Of a DNA stretch of 64,000 nucleotides, positions 17,989 through 26,193 are shown in pieces. The stretch is from Micropruina sp. (lineage in GTDB: Bacteria; Actinomycetota; Actinomycetes; Propionibacteriales; Propionibacteriaceae). Below the pieces are notes generated by a model. The model saw nothing but the letters and a program-made list of their open reading frames with translations. It was not told the origin of the DNA and did no database searches. Each line of letters begins with the position of its first letter. The stretch's first letter is position 1. The stretch covers positions 1 to 64,000 of the forward strand of contig JADJTO010000002.1 of the NCBI GenBank assembly GCA_016711105.1. The letters are read 5' to 3'. A program made the translations under genes and the position numbers.

Positions 17989-18783
17989 GTGAGCGGCGAC
18001 AACGTCATCCCGTTCCCCGGCCGCCCGACCCCGCCCACAGAACCGGCCCCCCTCGAATGGCGACGGGCTGATCGCCCACGCCGGCGACCCCCTCGTAGCT
18101 CTGCGAGGATGCTGGGGAGCCTCGGAATGGGGGCAGAACCCGGTCAGTCGGCTCGACGGCTACCTGTGCTGCTCCCCCACGCTCGGAGCGGGTCGGCTAT
18201 GTGGTCCGGGTCGAGGTTGACGACACGCAGCCGCCGGTCTGGCGCCGGCTCCAGCTGGCCAGCGACCTGACCCTGCCCCAGCTGCGAGATCCTGCAGATC
18301 GCGCTGGGCTGGACCGACTCGCACCTGCACCACTTCCTGATCGGCCCCACCAGCCGCGACTGGCAAACCGCCCCGTTCCTCACCCCCTACGACATCGCCG
18401 AAGGCGACCACGGCATCCCCGAAGCCGACGTCCGCCTCGACCAAGTGCTCCACAACCCCGGCGACCAGCTGTTCTACACCTACGACTTCGGCGACAACTG
18501 GCAACACACCCTCCGCCTCGAAACCATCCAGCCCTGGGTTGACCACGACCCGGTCGCCGTCTGCCTCGACGGTCGCCGCGCCTGCCCCCCCGAAGACGTC
18601 GGCGGAATCCCCGGCTACCACGACATGCTCGCAACCCTCGCCGGCCACCCCACCCCAGACACCGAAGACCACCCCGACTGGGCCGACCAACTCCGCGCCT
18701 GGCTACCCCCCGGCTACGACCCCGACGTTTTCACCGCCGACCAGGTCAACCAGCAGCTGCAGATCGGCACTCACCAAACCTGA
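17989..18783 (+). CDS. Plasmid pRiA4b ORF-3 family protein (frameshifted)
   Basis: The GTG at 17989 follows a GGAAGGAG site. After a frame change the first part gives a short helical stretch (LIAHAGDPLVALRGCWG). Then comes the PRiA4_ORF3 domain: VGYVVRVEVDDTQPPVWRRL, LQIALGWTDSHLHHF, and the conserved DQLFYTYDFGDNWQHTLRLE and RRACPPEDVGGIPGYHDML. Frame changes fall near 18060, 18185 and 18290. The family occurs on plasmids and as a passenger in some insertion elements (the IS1096 'TnpR' passenger); its function is unknown. The gene after it may be the C-terminal half of the same protein. Confidence 0.7.
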
Positions 18784-18809
18784 CTGACTGGCGTCCGGCC
18801 ATCGGCGAG

Positions 18810-19466
18810 ATGCTGCAGCGGTGCGGCGGCAGCGGCCTGTCCCGCCTCGGCGTCCTGATCAAACACGCCCTCACCGGCAGCCACACCCTCACCGACACCC
18901 AAGCCGCCACGGCGGTCCACCGCTACCAACACCTGCTCCGCGCCGTCGGCGACGGCATCAAACTCACCGCCGCCGGCTACCTCCCACCCCGCACCGTGCA
19001 CACCCTCTACACCGACCTCGATTTGCACGAAGACTGGATCGGCTCCGGGAACCGCGAAGACCTCACCCTGCCCGTCCTCGACCTCCGCCACACCGCCACC
19101 ACCCTCGGCCTGCTCCGCAAACACAACGGCCACCTCACCCTCACCCGAGCCGGCCGTCAGCACGTCGACAACCCCCGCCAGTTGCTGGCCCACATCGGCT
19201 CCCGCCTCCCCACAGGCCGCCCAGAAGAACGCGACGCCGGCCTCCTCGCCCTCCTCCACGACGCCGCCGACCAGCCACAAGACCCCGAACAAGCACCGGC
19301 CAACATCCTGCAACGCCTGGGATGGCGAGTCGCCGGCACCACCCTCGACAGCGCCAACGACCACTGGGCCCGACTGACCAACACAGTCCTCGATCACCTA
19401 ACCGAGCACTACCTCAACCGCTCGATACGAGCAACCATTGCCCGAACCCTCCTCCGCCGCACGTAG
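18810..19466 (+). CDS. Unknown protein, possibly the C-terminal half of the pRiA4b ORF-3 protein
   Basis: A clean 218-codon frame beginning MLQRCGGSGLSRLGVLIKHA. It is mostly helical, with GIKLTAAGYLPPRTVHTLYT and LTLTRAGRQHVDNPRQLLAH, which look like paired winged-helix units. The region before the ATG stays open in this frame back to about 18784 (LTDWRPAIGE), and the preceding gene stops at 18783 only one frame away. A single-base error there would make one long protein, as is common for this family in actinobacteria. Function unknown. Confidence 0.5.
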   Translation: MLQRCGGSGLSRLGVLIKHALTGSHTLTDTQAATAVHRYQHLLRAVGDGIKLTAAGYLPPRTVHTLYTDLDLHEDWIGSGNREDLTLPVLDLRHTATTLGLLRKHNGHLTLTRAGRQHVDNPRQLLAHIGSRLPTGRPEERDAGLLALLHDAADQPQDPEQAPANILQRLGWRVAGTTLDSANDHWARLTNTVLDHLTEHYLNRSIRATIARTLLRRT

Positions 19467-19754
19467 ACCGACGATCCGAGGTCGTCTATCTCCGAGGCCA
19501 CGTGCCAGTAGCTCGCGTCCGGTGAGGGCGAGCATCTCGACTTCATAGGCGACGTGGCCGGCCATCCCGTGGAGCTGCGCAGCGCCCAGCGATGAGTGCT
19601 TCACGCGGAAGCGTAGGCCGATCCCGTATGCAAATGGGCCGGCACACCTTCACCGCACGCACGATGATCGCGGCCTGATCGCGCGTGTTCTGCATTCGTC
19701 ATTTTGAGCGAGGACACGCTCGCTGTTTCCAAGAAATGAACGGAAGCGTGGCCA
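19467..19754. other. Gap between convergent genes
   Basis: About 290 bases between the convergent ends of the pRiA4b-type gene and the STAND gene. A minus-strand frame (19604-19398, MKHSSLGAAQLHGMAGHVAY) is plausible in composition but overlaps the upstream gene and has no known family. I see no clear terminator. Confidence 0.3.
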
Positions 19755-22700
19755 TTACTCCTGCGTATGATCTCGGCCGCCGCACCCCTCACCAATTCCT
19801 TTCCACTCCGGATACTCTTCAAGGCTACTTGGATCGCCCGCTGCCAGGGCCCTGGCGACGGCTTCGAGGAGTGGAAGCCTGGGGTTGTTGGCGGCTGCGC
19901 ATCGCGACAAGTTCTGGCTGAAGTCCGCCAGGCCTGTGGAGACGCCGTGGTCCAGTAGTTGTTTCAGGGCGGATCCCCGAAGTGAGCCGCCTGCTAAGGA
20001 ACGTGCATGAAAAGGTAAGGTTGCATTCGGCGCGTAGGGGAGGTCTTGCGCTTCTGATGCTCCAGCCAGCGCCCGTAGGGCTAGCGGTTCCGCCTTTGAA
20101 TCATCACCCAGGATGAAGAGCAGGTGAGCGTAGTTGCCGAGGTTGTTGGCATGGGTGGGGTCGGCGTCGAGGGCGCGCCGGTAGAGGGCTTCGGCCCCGT
20201 CATGGTCCCGACGCACGGCGGTGAGGAAGAGCGCGTCGCTGCCGAGGTTGTTGGCATGCGTTGGGGTCGGCGTCGAGGCGCGCGCGCCAGAGGGGCTTCA
20301 GCCCCGTCGGTCGCGGCGCACGGTGGGTGAGGAAGTACGCGTAGTTGCCGAGGTGGTTGGCGCGGTGGGGGCCGGCGTCGAGGGCGCGCCGGTAGAGACG
20401 CTTCGGCCCCGTCATGGTCGCGGCGCACTTTGGTGGCGAGGAAGTACGCGTAGTTGCCGAGGTGGTTGGCATCCGTGGGGTCAGCGTCGAGGGCGCGCCG
20501 GTAGAGGGCTTCGGCCCCGTCATGGTCGCGGCGCACGGTGGTGAGAAGTACGCGTAATTGCCGGGGATGTTGGCATGGGTGGGGTCGGCGTCGAGGCGCG
20601 CCGGTAGGGCTTCGGCCCCGTCATGGTCGCGGCGCACGGTGGTGAGGAAGAGCGCGTAGCTGCCGAGGATGTTGGCATGGGTGGGGTCGGCGTCGAGGGG
20701 CGCGCCGGTGAAGCTTCAGCCCCCGTCATGGTCGCGGCGCACTTCCGGTTGAGGAAGTTCGCGTAGTTGCCGAGGATTCCCGCATCGGCAGGGTCGGCGT
20801 CGAGAGGGCGCGCCGGTAGGAGGCTTCGGCCCCGTCGGTCGCGGCGCAGGGTGGAGAGGAGGAGCGCGTAGCTGCCGAGGTTGTTGGCATGGGTGGGGTC
20901 GGCGTCGAGGGCGCGCCGGTAGAGGGCTTCGGCCCCGTCATGGTCGCGGCGCACTTCGGTGAGGAAGTTCGCGTAGTTGCCGAGGTGGTTGGCATCCGTG
21001 GGGTCGGCGTCGAGGGCGCGCCGGTAGAGGGCTTCGGCCCCGTCATGGTCGCGGCGCACGGTGGTGAGGAAGTACGCGTAGTTGCCGAGGTTGTTGGCAT
21101 GGGTGGGGTCGGCGTCGAGGGCGCGCCGGTAGAGGGCTTCAGCCCCGTCATGGTCGCGGCGCACGGTGGTGAGGAAGTTCGCGTAGTTGCCGAGGATGCC
21201 CGCATCGGCGGGGTCGGCGGCGAGGGCGCGCTTGTGCAGTTCGTCTGCCTGCGGGGCCAATGAGTGTCGCCGTGGGCCTCGGCCAAGTGCCGACGCGATC
21301 GTTTCCAAGTCCCATGGCCGCTGGCGAGCGAGATCGTCGGCGGCGAGTGCGGCGCGTACCGCGGTTTCCAGGGGCGCGTACCCGGCAGGTTCTTGAGATT
21401 GGTACCGGGCGATCGCGATGAGCGCTGCCGCGATCGGCTCGGCAAGTGCCTGATCCGAGTTGGCGGCGTGTCGGATGAGCCGATTGACATCACCGCTCAT
21501 GTCGTGGTGGTCGGTCGGCTCTCGTAGATCGTGCCTGACACGCATCACCTCAAGCGCGGCCTGCCGGTCGTCGACGGTGCCTAGCAGGTCCGGAACTGGC
21601 ACAACTCCGGTCAGTCGTTTGAGCCCCACCGGCGTGAGGCGAGTCCGCAATCGCGTGCTCGGCGGCTCCTCGTCGCGACGTCTGGCGAGCCACTCATCCA
21701 GGAAGTGTGGCGGGGCGAGTTCGGCGAGATCGGCGAGCAGCTGTGCCTCTTCCTGAGAGCCACGATCCGCGAACCACGACATGTGACCGATGAGGGCCTC
21801 GGCTGCGGTTTCGCTTAGGGCGGCCAGGATAGGCAAGAGCGTCAAGGCTGCCTGCCAGCCCGCTTCATGCGCCGTCCAGAAGCTGTACCAGACGTAGTCG
21901 AGGAGCAGTGCTTGGTAGTCATCACTGGTCACCTGGTCGGACAGGAAGGCTGCAGCGCACGTCGCTTCTGCAACTCGATGGTGATCGAGTCGACTGCGCG
22001 CTGGCAACTCGGCTCGATTCAGGTGCGGCGCACCGGGTCGACCAGGTCATTGCGCAAAGCGTCCCGCACGTCGTCGTGAAGCCGGAAAGTTCCCGACAAG
22101 ACAGGAAATCGTGCCGGGACGCGAGATCCCACAACGCATCGAACAAGTCGTCCGTGGTCCCCCACAAAGCCCTCAGAAGGCTCGGGTTGCGAGTAGGGTT
22201 ACCATTCGCGATCGCCAAGCAGAGAATGCGGTGCAGGTCCCGCCTCGCCTGCTCGCCGGGTTGCCGCTCGGCGTGAATCAGGAAGCGACGGGCCAGCGCC
22301 CTCACTACCTCTCCCGGGCTGACCGGCTCCAACACCCCCTGCGGCCGCTCGACGACGGCGCATGCATCGCGCAGGTTGGCACCCCTGCATAGAAGATCTC
22401 CCACGAGGCTGACCGCGAGCGGTAGTCCCCGAGTGAAGTCCGAGACTTGGCGGACATCGTCGTCGGTGAACTCCTGATCAGGCAGGCGCGCAGCCAGATA
22501 AAGCCGGACCGTCTGATCGTCGAAGCGAGTCAGCGCCATCAGCCTCAGTCGATCATTGGGGACCTCACGCACGAAGCTCGATATCTCGCTCTCGCCGCTC
22601 GCGGTCGCCTCTGACTCAACGCGCATGCCAATCACCCACAGCGCCCGTTCGCCCGAGCGGCGCATCGCGACCCGAAGCCATGGCATCAAGTGGAGAACCA

Positions 22701-23428
22701 ACTCGCTGGTGTCAAGAAACGCTAGCAGCGGCCGCAGCGAGAGCACTCCGCCAGCGCGTCCCCGGAACGTCCTCGCCAGCGCTCCCCTGTGGGTCGGTCA
22801 CGAGACCATAGTCGCGAGCCTCGACCTTCGATCCTCCCAGCAGGCGCCGCCACCACCCGGCATGACTGAGTGCGGATTGACCGATCGCGGCTCCGCCGCG
22901 GCACCAAGCGGCAGCGTGAGCGGCTGTCCACGGCGAGAGACTACCAAGCGCCACAACCGACTTCTCCGCCGCGGAAATGTCCTCCTTCGTCAAGCGCAAC
23001 GTTTGCTGGAGCTTTCCGCGAGGGCTGATCGCGCTTGGTCAAGCATGTGAGGAAGACGCACCACGTCAGCCCGGTACGCGTCGAAGGCCTTCTCGGCCAG
23101 TTCCCGATCACCATGCAACTCCAGCTCCTCAACGCAAGCCCGCATGAGTACATCGAGCACAGTGCCCAGACCCGGCCCCAAATCGCCGCCAAACAACTGC
23201 GGGTGGCGCTTACGCTCCTCCTCAAAGTCCACCCATGCAGCCGCGTCTGGGTCGCTCACCACTCACGAAGACTGCTAAGCAACGTCGACTTGCCGATTCC
23301 GCCCAGACCATGAACCACAACGATTGTGGGCCAATCGTCTTCAGAATCAGGCCGGAAAGACTCCCCAGCGCATCGGCGAATCGTCGTATCTCATCCGCCC
23401 TACCCAAGAAGACACCCTCACCAGCCAT
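19755..23428 (-). CDS. STAND (NB-ARC-like) NTPase with C-terminal TPR array, NLR-like (frameshifted)
   Basis: The start is ATG at 23428 (MAGEGVFLGRADEIRRFADA). About 1220 residues can be pieced together. After one frame change near 23345 there is a strong P-loop, DDWPTIVVVHGLGGIGKSTLL, typical of NB-ARC/STAND proteins. The NTPase continues (RALWVIGMRVESEATASGES; LMALTRFDDQTVRLYLAARL; DFTRGLPLAVSLVGDLLCRG, the GLPLA motif of NB-ARC). A helical linker (22007-21250) leads to about eleven TPR units, then a C-tail of about 100 residues. There is no separate effector domain at the N-terminus. Frame changes occur near 23345, 23260, 23000, 22740, 21990 and repeatedly at 20250-20830. Proteins of this build act as phage sensors in several bacterial immune systems. 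Position between the cargo genes and the integrase supports an accessory or defence role; the specific role is inference. Confidence 0.72.
20130..21250 (-). repeat. Tandem 105-bp repeats encoding TPR units
   Basis: Eleven head-to-tail units of about 105 bases (35 codons) encode the consensus RRDHDGAEALYRRALDADP followed by a short NLGNYA-type helix. Units at about 20170 and 20900-21215 are intact and nearly identical at the DNA level; the units from about 20270 to 20830 differ mainly by small insertions and deletions that break the frame. This is protein-coding repetition, not a CRISPR array. Confidence 0.85.
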
Positions 23429-23561
23429 GCCCCGATTGTGCCGCAAACCCAAGAGCGCTAGCCCGCGTGCCAGAGTTCGTCGGAGACGGGGCGTCGTTCA
23501 CGCTCTTCTCCTTGAGGCGTCTTCGCGGCAGGTTGTGGATTCAACAGCCGCCAGGCTTCCT

Positions 23562-23768
23562 CTAGACCGCCTCAGCGGTGTACTGCTGCTGCAACCAGGC
23601 CTCGACATCGCTTTTGAGGTAGGCGACCTTGCGGGCACCCAGCCTGAAGCTCTTGGGGCCTTGGCCGATGTGGCGCCACCACCTGATCGTGGTGGGTGGA
23701 GTGCTGAGGTACGCCGCGACCTGCGCGGTGTACCAAATCTCGGTTTCATCAATCATGGCTTGCTCCAT
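23562..23768 (-). CDS. Excisionase-like MerR/HTH-17 protein
   Basis: 68 residues from the ATG at 23768; an in-frame ATG at 23756 gives MIDETEIWYTAQVAAYLSTP. It has the small winged-helix pattern of excisionase-type HTH proteins: a YTAxxVAxYLxxxxxTIRWWR helix-turn-helix, GPKSFRLGARKVAYLKSDV as the wing, and VEAWLQQQ as the last helix. Such proteins sit next to tyrosine recombinases of integrative elements and control excision direction. It is divergent from the XRE gene, with about 100 bases between them as a shared control region. Confidence 0.75.
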   Translation of the reverse strand: MEQAMIDETEIWYTAQVAAYLSTPPTTIRWWRHIGQGPKSFRLGARKVAYLKSDVEAWLQQQYTAEAV

Positions 23769-23870
23769 AACGTTGTGTTGGGACACCAGCACCTTGATTG
23801 TGCGTTGGCGACGTTCGCCGTGTCAAGCATCAGGTTGGCAATGCAACGTGATGTTGTTAGCCTTCCGTGC

Positions 23871-24405
23871 ATGAGTGAGGCAGCAACCACCGGCAGCGGC
23901 GCCGACATCGGCCCCCTTGGCCACTCGTTCGCCAGGGAAGTGCGCCGCCGGCGGGAGCTTCGCGGCCTGTCGCAGTCGGACCTGGCCTCCCAACTACGCG
24001 ACCGGTACGGGCTGAAGTTCCACCAAGCCACGATCGACCGAGTCGAAAAGGCGATACGCCCCTGCCGACTGGACGAGGTGTACGCGATCGAGACAGCTGG
24101 CAGGGATCGCTCTGCGAGCAAGGGAGGCTGAGACCCGAATCACGCTCGCTGTCCAGCAGAACTTGGAAACCATACAAGGCGATCGCGAGCGGGTGCTGGC
24201 AGGCCTCGAACGACGCAGCCCACGAGACGCTAGCGACGAAGTCGACCAGGCGGCGCGCGACGTGCTCGCCGACCTGAATCGGATCTGGGCGTGGGCCGCG
24301 GACTTCACCAATGCCTCCGCGAAAACCCCCGCCGTCCCGGTGTGGGTGACAGAAGTCCTACACGCGGCTCATCCGACAACGCGTTCCGGCGAGCAGGATG
24401 CCTGA
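23871..24405 (+). CDS. XRE-family regulator of the element (one frame change)
   Basis: The ATG at 23871 gives MSEAATTGSGADIGPLGHSF. A helix-turn-helix follows: VRRRRELRGLSQSDLASQLR and HQATIDRVEKAIRPCRLDEV. The frame stops early near 24130, but shifting frame at about 24085 continues the protein smoothly (LAGIALRAREAETRITLAVQ ... WVTEVLHAAHPTTRSGEQDA) to a TGA overlapping the integrase start. Read whole it is about 177 residues, a usual XRE length. It probably represses or times the integrase, whose gene it overlaps. Confidence 0.72.
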
Positions 24406-25503
24406 TGGCCAGCGTCAAGAGGCGTGAACTTCCCTCGGGCGCGGTTCGGTGGGATGTCCGCTACCGGCCCCCTGGTGACCACCGGGAACGGATGAAGTCG
24501 TTCGCGATGGAGCGGGAGGCGAAGAGCTACCGGGCCGCAGTCGAGCACGAGATCGATCGCGGCGTTCACGTCGACCCTCGGCGTCAGGAGGTCACCGTCG
24601 CGGACTGGTGCGACGAGTGGTTGAAGGGCAAGACGAACTTGGCGCCAAAGACGCGCGACCGCTACGAGGGCATCCTGTCGGCGCAGGTGCGGCCAAAGTG
24701 GGCGAAGGTGAAGCTGAAGAACCTGAGGCACTCGCAGGTGCAGGCGTGGCTCGCGTGCCTGCCGCTGGCCCCGGCGTCCGTCCGAAAGGTGCACGGGGTT
24801 CTATCACAGGCGATGGCCTACGCGGTCAAGGACGGGCGACTTGGTACCAACCCCGCGGCCGGCGTGAGCCTGCCTCGCGTCGCCGAATCGGAGAGGCTGT
24901 TCCTGAGTCACGAGCAGGTCGACGAGCTGGCCGACCGTTGCGGAGACGACTACAGGCTGTTGGTGCTGTTCCTCGCGTACACGGGTCTCCGCTGGGGCGA
25001 GATGGCCTCGCTTCGGGTCAAGCGCCTGGACTTCAGGCGTCAGCGGGCCACGATCCGGGAGTCTGTCACGCCAATCAAGGGCGTGATGACGTTCGGGCCG
25101 ACGAAGGGGCACGAGAGCCGCGACGTCCCGATCCCCGGCACCTCGTCGACGAGCTTGTCGTCCTCGTCGCGGGCAAGGCGCCTGACGACCTCGTGTTCAT
25201 CGGGCAGCGGGGGCGCGCCGATGCGGTCGCAGACGTTCCAGCGGGCCGCACTGACGGTCGCCGCGGAGGCGATGGGAATCAGTGGGTTCACGCCCCACAT
25301 GTTGAGGCACACCGCCGCGTCACTGGCGATCGCTTCCGGCGCCGACGTCAAGGTCGTGCAGACGATGCTCGGCCAAGTCGGCGACCATGACGCTCGACCT
25401 CTACGGCCACCTGTTCGGCGACCGGCTCGACGTCGTCGCGGACGCCATGGAAGCGGCGCGCGTACAGGCACTGGCGCGGGCGTGGGCGACGACGACAAAC
25501 TGA
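24404..25503 (+). CDS. int: Tyrosine recombinase/integrase of the element (frameshifted)
   Basis: It starts MASVKRRELPSGAVRWDVRY at 24404, overlapping the XRE stop. The N-terminal Arm-binding and core-binding domains are present (VTVADWCDEWLKGKTNLAPK; SAQVRPKWAKVKLKNLRHSQ). Catalytic motifs: the first Arg in LVLFLAYTGLRWGEMASLR, and HMLRHTAASLAIASGADVKV (H-x-x-R). The catalytic tyrosine lies in another frame, SATMTLDLYGHLFGDRLDVV, ending ARAWATTTN. Frame changes are at about 25135, 25210 and 25375; each restores the expected sequence. Length about 366, standard for element integrases. It reads toward the tRNA-Glu fragment about 290 bases away, as expected for an int next to its att site. Confidence 0.85.
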
Positions 25504-25796
25504 TCCGGTGTCGTGGCGCCAGTGGTCACAGTTCGACCGGCGTTGACAGCGTGCCGGTGGTTTGAACCGGCCCGGGGTGTCTGGAGTGCTACGAACCGTG
25601 GAAAGGTTGGGAGTCATGTCGAGGAACAGCGCCAGGAAGGCATCCCGCTGAGCCGACCGGGGATGTTGTTCATCCCGCGTAGATCCCGCAGGAGCGCCAG
25701 AAACTGCCCATTTCTCCCAGACCCCGCCAACGATCAACACGGACTCTGCAAGCCTGTACAGTCGTTCCCAACAGCACCAACGGACCCCGGGGCGCA
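25504..25796. other. Non-coding stretch between integrase and attachment site
   Basis: About 290 bases without a supported gene. It leads into the displaced tRNA-Glu fragment and likely contains arm-type integrase binding sites, but I could not pick out clear repeats. Confidence 0.4.
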
Positions 25797-25837
25797 CTTT
25801 CAAGGCGGCAGCGCGGGTTCGAATCCCGTTGGGGATA
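25797..25837 (+). other. Displaced 3' part of tRNA-Glu(UUC): probable attR
   Basis: The bases match the second half of an actinobacterial tRNA-Glu: anticodon loop CTTTCAA, anticodon 3' stem GGCGG, variable loop, T-arm CGGGTTCGAATCCCG and acceptor TTGGGGATA. The preceding bases cannot form the 5' side of the anticodon stem or a D-arm, so only the 3' part is here. Intact tRNA-Asp and tRNA-Phe follow, the usual Glu-Asp-Phe order in this group. This is the signature left by integration into a tRNA gene; the rebuilt full tRNA-Glu should lie at the other end of the element, outside the window. Confidence 0.75.
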
Positions 25838-25948
25838 CTCTCGCTGAGGCGGGGCGTTGACGCCCTGGGGGCGTCGGCGATTCGCCCCCAGAAAGCGTGG
25901 CTGTTATAGTTTCGGCGCTGGTTGGAGACAACCAGCGAGGCCTACCAA

Positions 25949-26022
25949 GGCCCCGTAGCGCAGTTGGTTAGCGCGCCGCCCTGTCACGGCGGAGGTCGCG
26001 GGTTCGAGTCCCGTCGGGGTCG
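25949..26022 (+). tRNA. tRNA-Asp (GUC)
   Basis: Complete cloverleaf of 74 bases: acceptor GGCCCCG/CGGGGTC, D-arm GCGC...GCGC, anticodon stem CCGCC/GGCGG with GTC at 25983-25985, T-arm CGCGGGTTCGAGTCCCG, discriminator G. No CCA is encoded. It stands directly upstream of tRNA-Phe. Confidence 0.95.
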
Positions 26023-26043
26023 CTGAGCGTTCATCGCGCTCCC

Positions 26044-26117
26044 GGCCAGGTAGCTCAGCTGGTAGCAGCGTTCGCCTGAAAAGTGAAAGGTCACCGGTTC
26101 GATCCCGGTCCTGGCCA
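26044..26117 (+). tRNA. tRNA-Phe (GAA), with an extra base in the D-arm
   Basis: Acceptor GGCCAGG/CCTGGCC, anticodon GAA at 26078-26080, T-arm ACCGGTTCGATCCCGGT, discriminator A. The gene is 74 bases; the usual form is 73. The D-stem 3' strand reads GCAGC instead of GAGC; removing C at 26066 restores GCTC/GAGC pairing. The anticodon stem also has a G-U pair (TTCGC/GTGAA). The extra base is probably a sequence error. Confidence 0.92.
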
Positions 26118-26136
26118 CAGTTCGTCGCAAGAAAGC

Positions 26137-26172
26137 CGAAACGGGCTGCGCAGTACTGCGCAGCCCGTTTCG
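26137..26172. terminator. Strong hairpin terminator between tRNAs and the MFS gene
   Basis: A near-perfect inverted repeat (CGAAACGGGCTGCGCAG, short loop, then its complement ending CCCGTTTCG). It sits between the plus-strand tRNAs and the minus-strand MFS gene, so it may end both transcripts. Confidence 0.75.
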
Positions 26173-26193
26173 TCGTCTCGTCCGACTGACCTT

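Noticed and set aside
19398..19604. Minus-strand 68-codon frame between convergent genes
   Set aside because: Overlaps the end of a real gene and has no recognisable feature.
20130..21250. Regular repeats considered as a CRISPR array
   Set aside because: Units of 105 bases have no unique spacers and encode TPR motifs in frame.
23235..24131. Single 298-codon plus-strand gene across the STAND start, xis and XRE
   Set aside because: Only its last part (from 23871) is coding; the rest is the reverse of real minus-strand genes.
25765..25837. A complete tRNA-Glu at the element end
   Set aside because: Acceptor-like bases (TCCCAAC) do occur upstream, but the D-arm and the 5' side of the anticodon stem cannot form, so only the 3' part is tRNA.
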